A DNA stretch of 64,000 nt, taken from NCBI GenBank assembly GCA_013400155.1, contig VXBM01000567.1, positions 188,565 to 252,564 of the forward strand, read 5' to 3'. The position numbers and the translations under genes are program-made. How positions within the stretch are numbered: the first letter of the stretch is position 1; the number at the start of each line of letters is the position of its first letter. The notes under the pieces are model-generated. The model was given only the letters and a program-made list of their open reading frames with translations, did no database searches and was not told the origin of the DNA. Below, piece after piece: positions 60,681 through 64,000 of this stretch. The DNA is from Helopsaltes ochotensis. Lineage: Eukaryota; Chordata; Aves; Passeriformes; Locustellidae.

Positions 60681-63600
60681 GTAAGCCATTTTCTGAAATA
60701 AAGTTTATCATAAAAAAATGCTGTCTTGATCTTTTAAAAATTTCCCTCTATTTAATGCATTCAAATAATAACATAACAAAAATTTTTGCCTGTGATTGTT
60801 GAAGTCAAGTCCTTGAGACAGTCTTACAATCAATACCTGCCAGATGTATCACTCTTGAAGTAATATGCCCAAATAATCTGTATTATCTCTACTCTAGTCC
60901 TTACAACCTTTGGCCTACAATTTTATTATTCAACATTTACATGTTTACAAACATTGGGAAGAACACACACAGAAGCCATGGCTCACCATGTTTATGTTGC
61001 ACTTCTCCAAATTAACATGTAGATCTTTAAATGAAGAATGCAGAGCCAGGTAAAATTGCTTAATGCATCTCTGAATATCCATTTGAGCTTGGCATTCACA
61101 TGAAAAGCCACTTAGAATTGTTCCGCTTCAGTAATTCCCAATCAACTTACTGACAAAAAGATGGGTTAACAGGTCTAATTGGTCTTTCCATTTCAAATAC
61201 CAGTAATGCAATGAAGAGATTGTTCATAGTAATAATAATCAGGGAAGTATTTATGACAAATCTCTCAATATGTTTGTATTAAGAGAGTCTAAAAATTATT
61301 TTGAAATTATGAGTGTAGAGGTAGGAGAGTTAATTCCAAAGTAGTTAGACTGGTTTTTTCTTGGGCTTGTGTGGGAATTTAAATGAGAGATATTTTTGCT
61401 AAAAGTATGTTTACAACCTCCCTCTGTAATGGTTTCAACACACTTTCCAGAGTCTTTTAGTAAACATTTCCTGTTTACTAAACAGAACACAGAACACTGT
61501 CTTTCTGTGTCAGAATTTATTTAAGATTTGTTTTATTTATTTCCATAAAAAAAAGAAAGTGGATTCCAGCATCTTTGGAGATCTAGAATTGTAGATTCAA
61601 GATAAGAAGCTTACACAGAGTCTACTTTCTTCACAGTTGAAAACTGTACTGAAAATGCTCAACAACATTGAAAATAAACACAGCACACCATAAACAGTGA
61701 AATCATATACAATAAGATGAAGTGAAAATGTGTAACAGCTTATTGCAGGGTATAATGGATAGTTTCCTTAGCATGTTACAGAAATCAAAATAGAAAAAGC
61801 CAAACCTACCAGTCTGACTCACTCATTTCCTTAACAAAGCACAATTTGATGTTGTGAAAACCAGATCCAATGTAATCTCTGTTTGATTACGGTGTAGATG
61901 GCAGAGATACATAATTTAATTTCTCCAATTTACTTTCTTCTATTATTGGTATTTTTCTGTATTTGTTAATACCAAGTGTTTCCCTCTCCAATTTCAAATA
62001 TCCAATAGTAATTTTCCATTCTGACTTTTCTCTAGCCTTAGTGGTTGTGTTGGATGATCACATTCATTTTTTCTCTGCCTTCATTGACTGTATGCTCACC
62101 ACCACTTCATTCAAAGCTTCTTTATATTTTGCCAGTATACAATCTAATTATCTGTCTCAGCAGGTTGCAGTTACAGATAGGATGCCTTCTCTACTTCAAA
62201 ATATCTTTGGCACTTCTTACTTGTTCCTATTTCTCATCTATAAGCACTTTAAATGGCAAGGTTTATAAGGAGGAGTAATATCATTTACTAGCCTAAATGA
62301 CACAGCTGGGAAAACATTTTTCCAAGCCCATAAGACATTGCTTGGGTCATTTTGCATATTAGTGCTTCTAATTTCTTTTCTTCCCAGAATTACACTTTCT
62401 GCTTTATTTTATATGTTGAAAAAAAATCAGAAAACATTAAGCTAAGCTATAATCCTGTGTTTCCTCATTTCTGACCCATGACAATGATACCTTGCAGAAA
62501 ACTTAAACATCAAGTGAAAGAATCTCCTAGAAAAAAAGGAAAATATTCCAAAACATATACCACAGGCAGCAGCTAAGGAAAGGAGTGGTGGGGAATGGAT
62601 GTACAGACATACTGCAACTTGTAAACAGAATTCTGAGGGCAGGAATCCTGCTGCCTGGAACTGGGTAACACAGGTTGCAAATTAATAGTCTACTCAGAAG
62701 AATAGAAGAAAATGCAGTGAAAGGGGTGAATTTCAGGGAAAACCAGAAAAAAATCCGTTTCCATGTTTGTGCACTCTGAAGTCCACTAAAAAGTTTTAGG
62801 AGCATTTTTTAGGAGAAATTCTCATTTTTTCATTGACATGAAACATTTCCTATGCTTGCAAAGCACCAGGACTTGACAGTCTTATCCCGTGGCATGTTCA
62901 TCCTGAGACAAGTTGGCTCATGTCAATTAAAGTGGCCTCTCCAATGATTTGGGATCAGAGTAAAAAAGCTTTACATTCAAAGATATAATCCCTCCTCTTC
63001 TCATTCTCCCTACAATAAAGCATTTCTAATAACATTTACTAAATGTCAATGGTGTATCCCTGTTTGTTTTGTCTGTAATCTCCAATGGCACAGGAAGAAT
63101 GCGTGTAGACCAAATCTTAACCTCCATTTCTGTTGACCTGTGTAATTCACAGGTGACTTGGTTGCTGATCCCAAAGGATACACAAACACACCATTGTGTG
63201 TCCTCATTCTACGGATGATTAAGTGAGAAGGAGAGGAAGAGACAGAGACAATACGTGATGTCATGGTGCTGCAAGTCTATTTGGGATGGTCAGATTGCTC
63301 ACAGGAGCACAGCCAATTCATTCTGCTGATCCTCTGTCAGTCACGCAGGTTGTGAAGCGAAGCCCTCTTACCTCCCGTGCCACGGGGCTACGAGAGGCAG
63401 CCTGCTCTCAGGCAGGGATTGTGCATATGAACAGCAACAGGGGTGCACAGAGTATCTCTAGAGACAGAGTCCTCTGCAGATGAGGTGCCACATACTCCTA
63501 GGAAGAATAAAAGACTCGCAGCTGATACAATAGCTTGAGAAATTACTATACTCAAGCTCAAAAGAAGCTGAACGGCATAATGTCAAGGAAAGGAAAGCGG

Positions 63601-63699
63601 AAAGGAGCTGGGTTACTGAGGACTGGAAAAATAAAAGCTTAATCATCCAGGAAGATCAAAAATCATATCATGAGCTGTCTCATGAAAGCCTCAATTTTG
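60681..63699. other. Unique AT-rich non-coding sequence
   Basis: No gene or repeat recognised. Overlapping frames of 77-101 codons at 61963-62278 and 92 codons at 62527-62805 (minus) show no domain. From about 63240 rightward G, C and CpG become more frequent. Confidence 0.4.
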
Positions 63700-64000
63700 T
63701 GAGCAATGCTTCTTCCACCTGCAGTGCTGCCATAGGAGGGAGGGAACGTTATGTGTCACCAGTGCACTCGCTGTAACTCCCAGGGTACCCAGCAGGTGTT
63801 TGAGCATGTGTGCTGAGAAGAAGTTTAAAGTACCGTTCCAAACCCTGCCTGTATGGGAGGCAGGGGTGCTTGCACTCCTTCATCTGCTTTGCCCCAAGCT
63901 GTCCTTTATTGTATAAACCTGCGTGCAATAAAACTGGAGTCCAACAGGCTCACCATCTCGGAGCCCAGTCTGGAGCAAAGCACTTCCATTCTCCCTTATG
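63700..64000 (+). mobile_element. Possible retroviral LTR running off the right edge
   Basis: Near the end of the window a TATA-like gtataaa (63911-63917) is followed within about 10 bases by AATAAA (63927-63932), then ctggagtccaacaggctcac and catctcggagcccagtctgg. This compact TATA/poly(A)-signal order and a GC-richer tail resemble the U3-R-U5 junction of avian class II retroviral LTRs. The left end and the CA terminus are not identified, and the element may continue beyond base 64000. A cellular promoter or 3' end is an alternative. Confidence 0.35.

Noticed and set aside
1..64000. CRISPR array, operons, bacterial promoters, rRNA genes
   Set aside because: No regularly spaced direct repeats with unique spacers, no dense coding, no rRNA-like sequence; vertebrate repeats are present throughout.

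Overview
This window reads as vertebrate, almost certainly avian, non-coding DNA. The evidence is its repeats. There are several CR1 LINE fragments with the bird-type 3' end (the 'gatgatctttgtgg...cccttccaac' block and its reverse complement). There are two long terminal repeats (LTRs) of kinds I recognise as dispersed in bird genomes. The rest is AT-rich, CpG-poor unique sequence with short microsatellites. I find no bacterial-style operons, no rRNA, no convincing tRNA, no CRISPR array, and no protein-coding gene I can name. The longest open frames are explained by repeats or are of a length expected by chance at this base composition. The window is best described as intergenic or deep-intronic sequence; splice-like candidates are treated as leads, not genes.

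Layout. 1-8.7 kb: unique AT-rich sequence with a paired RFX (X-box) motif cluster near 2.3 kb and an exon-like segment at 6.5-6.9 kb. 8.7-10.6 kb: a possible antisense LTR end, a large compound GAA/AAT/AAGAAT microsatellite, and a sense CR1 3' end. 11.6-11.8 kb: a short coding-like fragment of unknown origin. 12-25 kb: unique sequence with small tandem duplications, a ZNF143-type motif at 17.4 kb, and an insertion-like segment at 22.2 kb flanked by a perfect 21-bp direct repeat. 25-36 kb: antisense CR1 fragments (25.4 and 35.4 kb), two G/T-rich tracts, and a perfect hairpin at 34.85 kb. 36-46 kb: mostly unique, with a GC-richer block near 38-39 kb, another antisense CR1 end at 39.3 kb and a repeated 22-bp motif at 42.8/43.2 kb. 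46.6-47.7 kb: an antisense LTR with an internal minisatellite. 49.2 kb: remains of an ancient amniote repeat. 51.4-52.6 kb: a complete solo LTR whose 5-bp target duplication is still visible, followed at once by two head-to-head CR1 reverse-transcriptase fragments. 56-57.5 kb: a diverged direct duplication of unidentified sequence that reads as related peptides on the minus strand. 57.5-64 kb: unique sequence, ending in a possible LTR that runs off the right edge.

The most interesting signals are: the 56.0/57.4 kb duplicated element with a shared minus-strand reading frame and shared splice-acceptor-like tract; the solo LTR with a CpG-decayed target duplication; the inverted CR1 pair; the RFX motif pair; the 11.6 kb coding-like fragment; and the splice donor inside the antisense LTR. 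All identifications come from reading the sequence and from recall of repeat families, with no database search.
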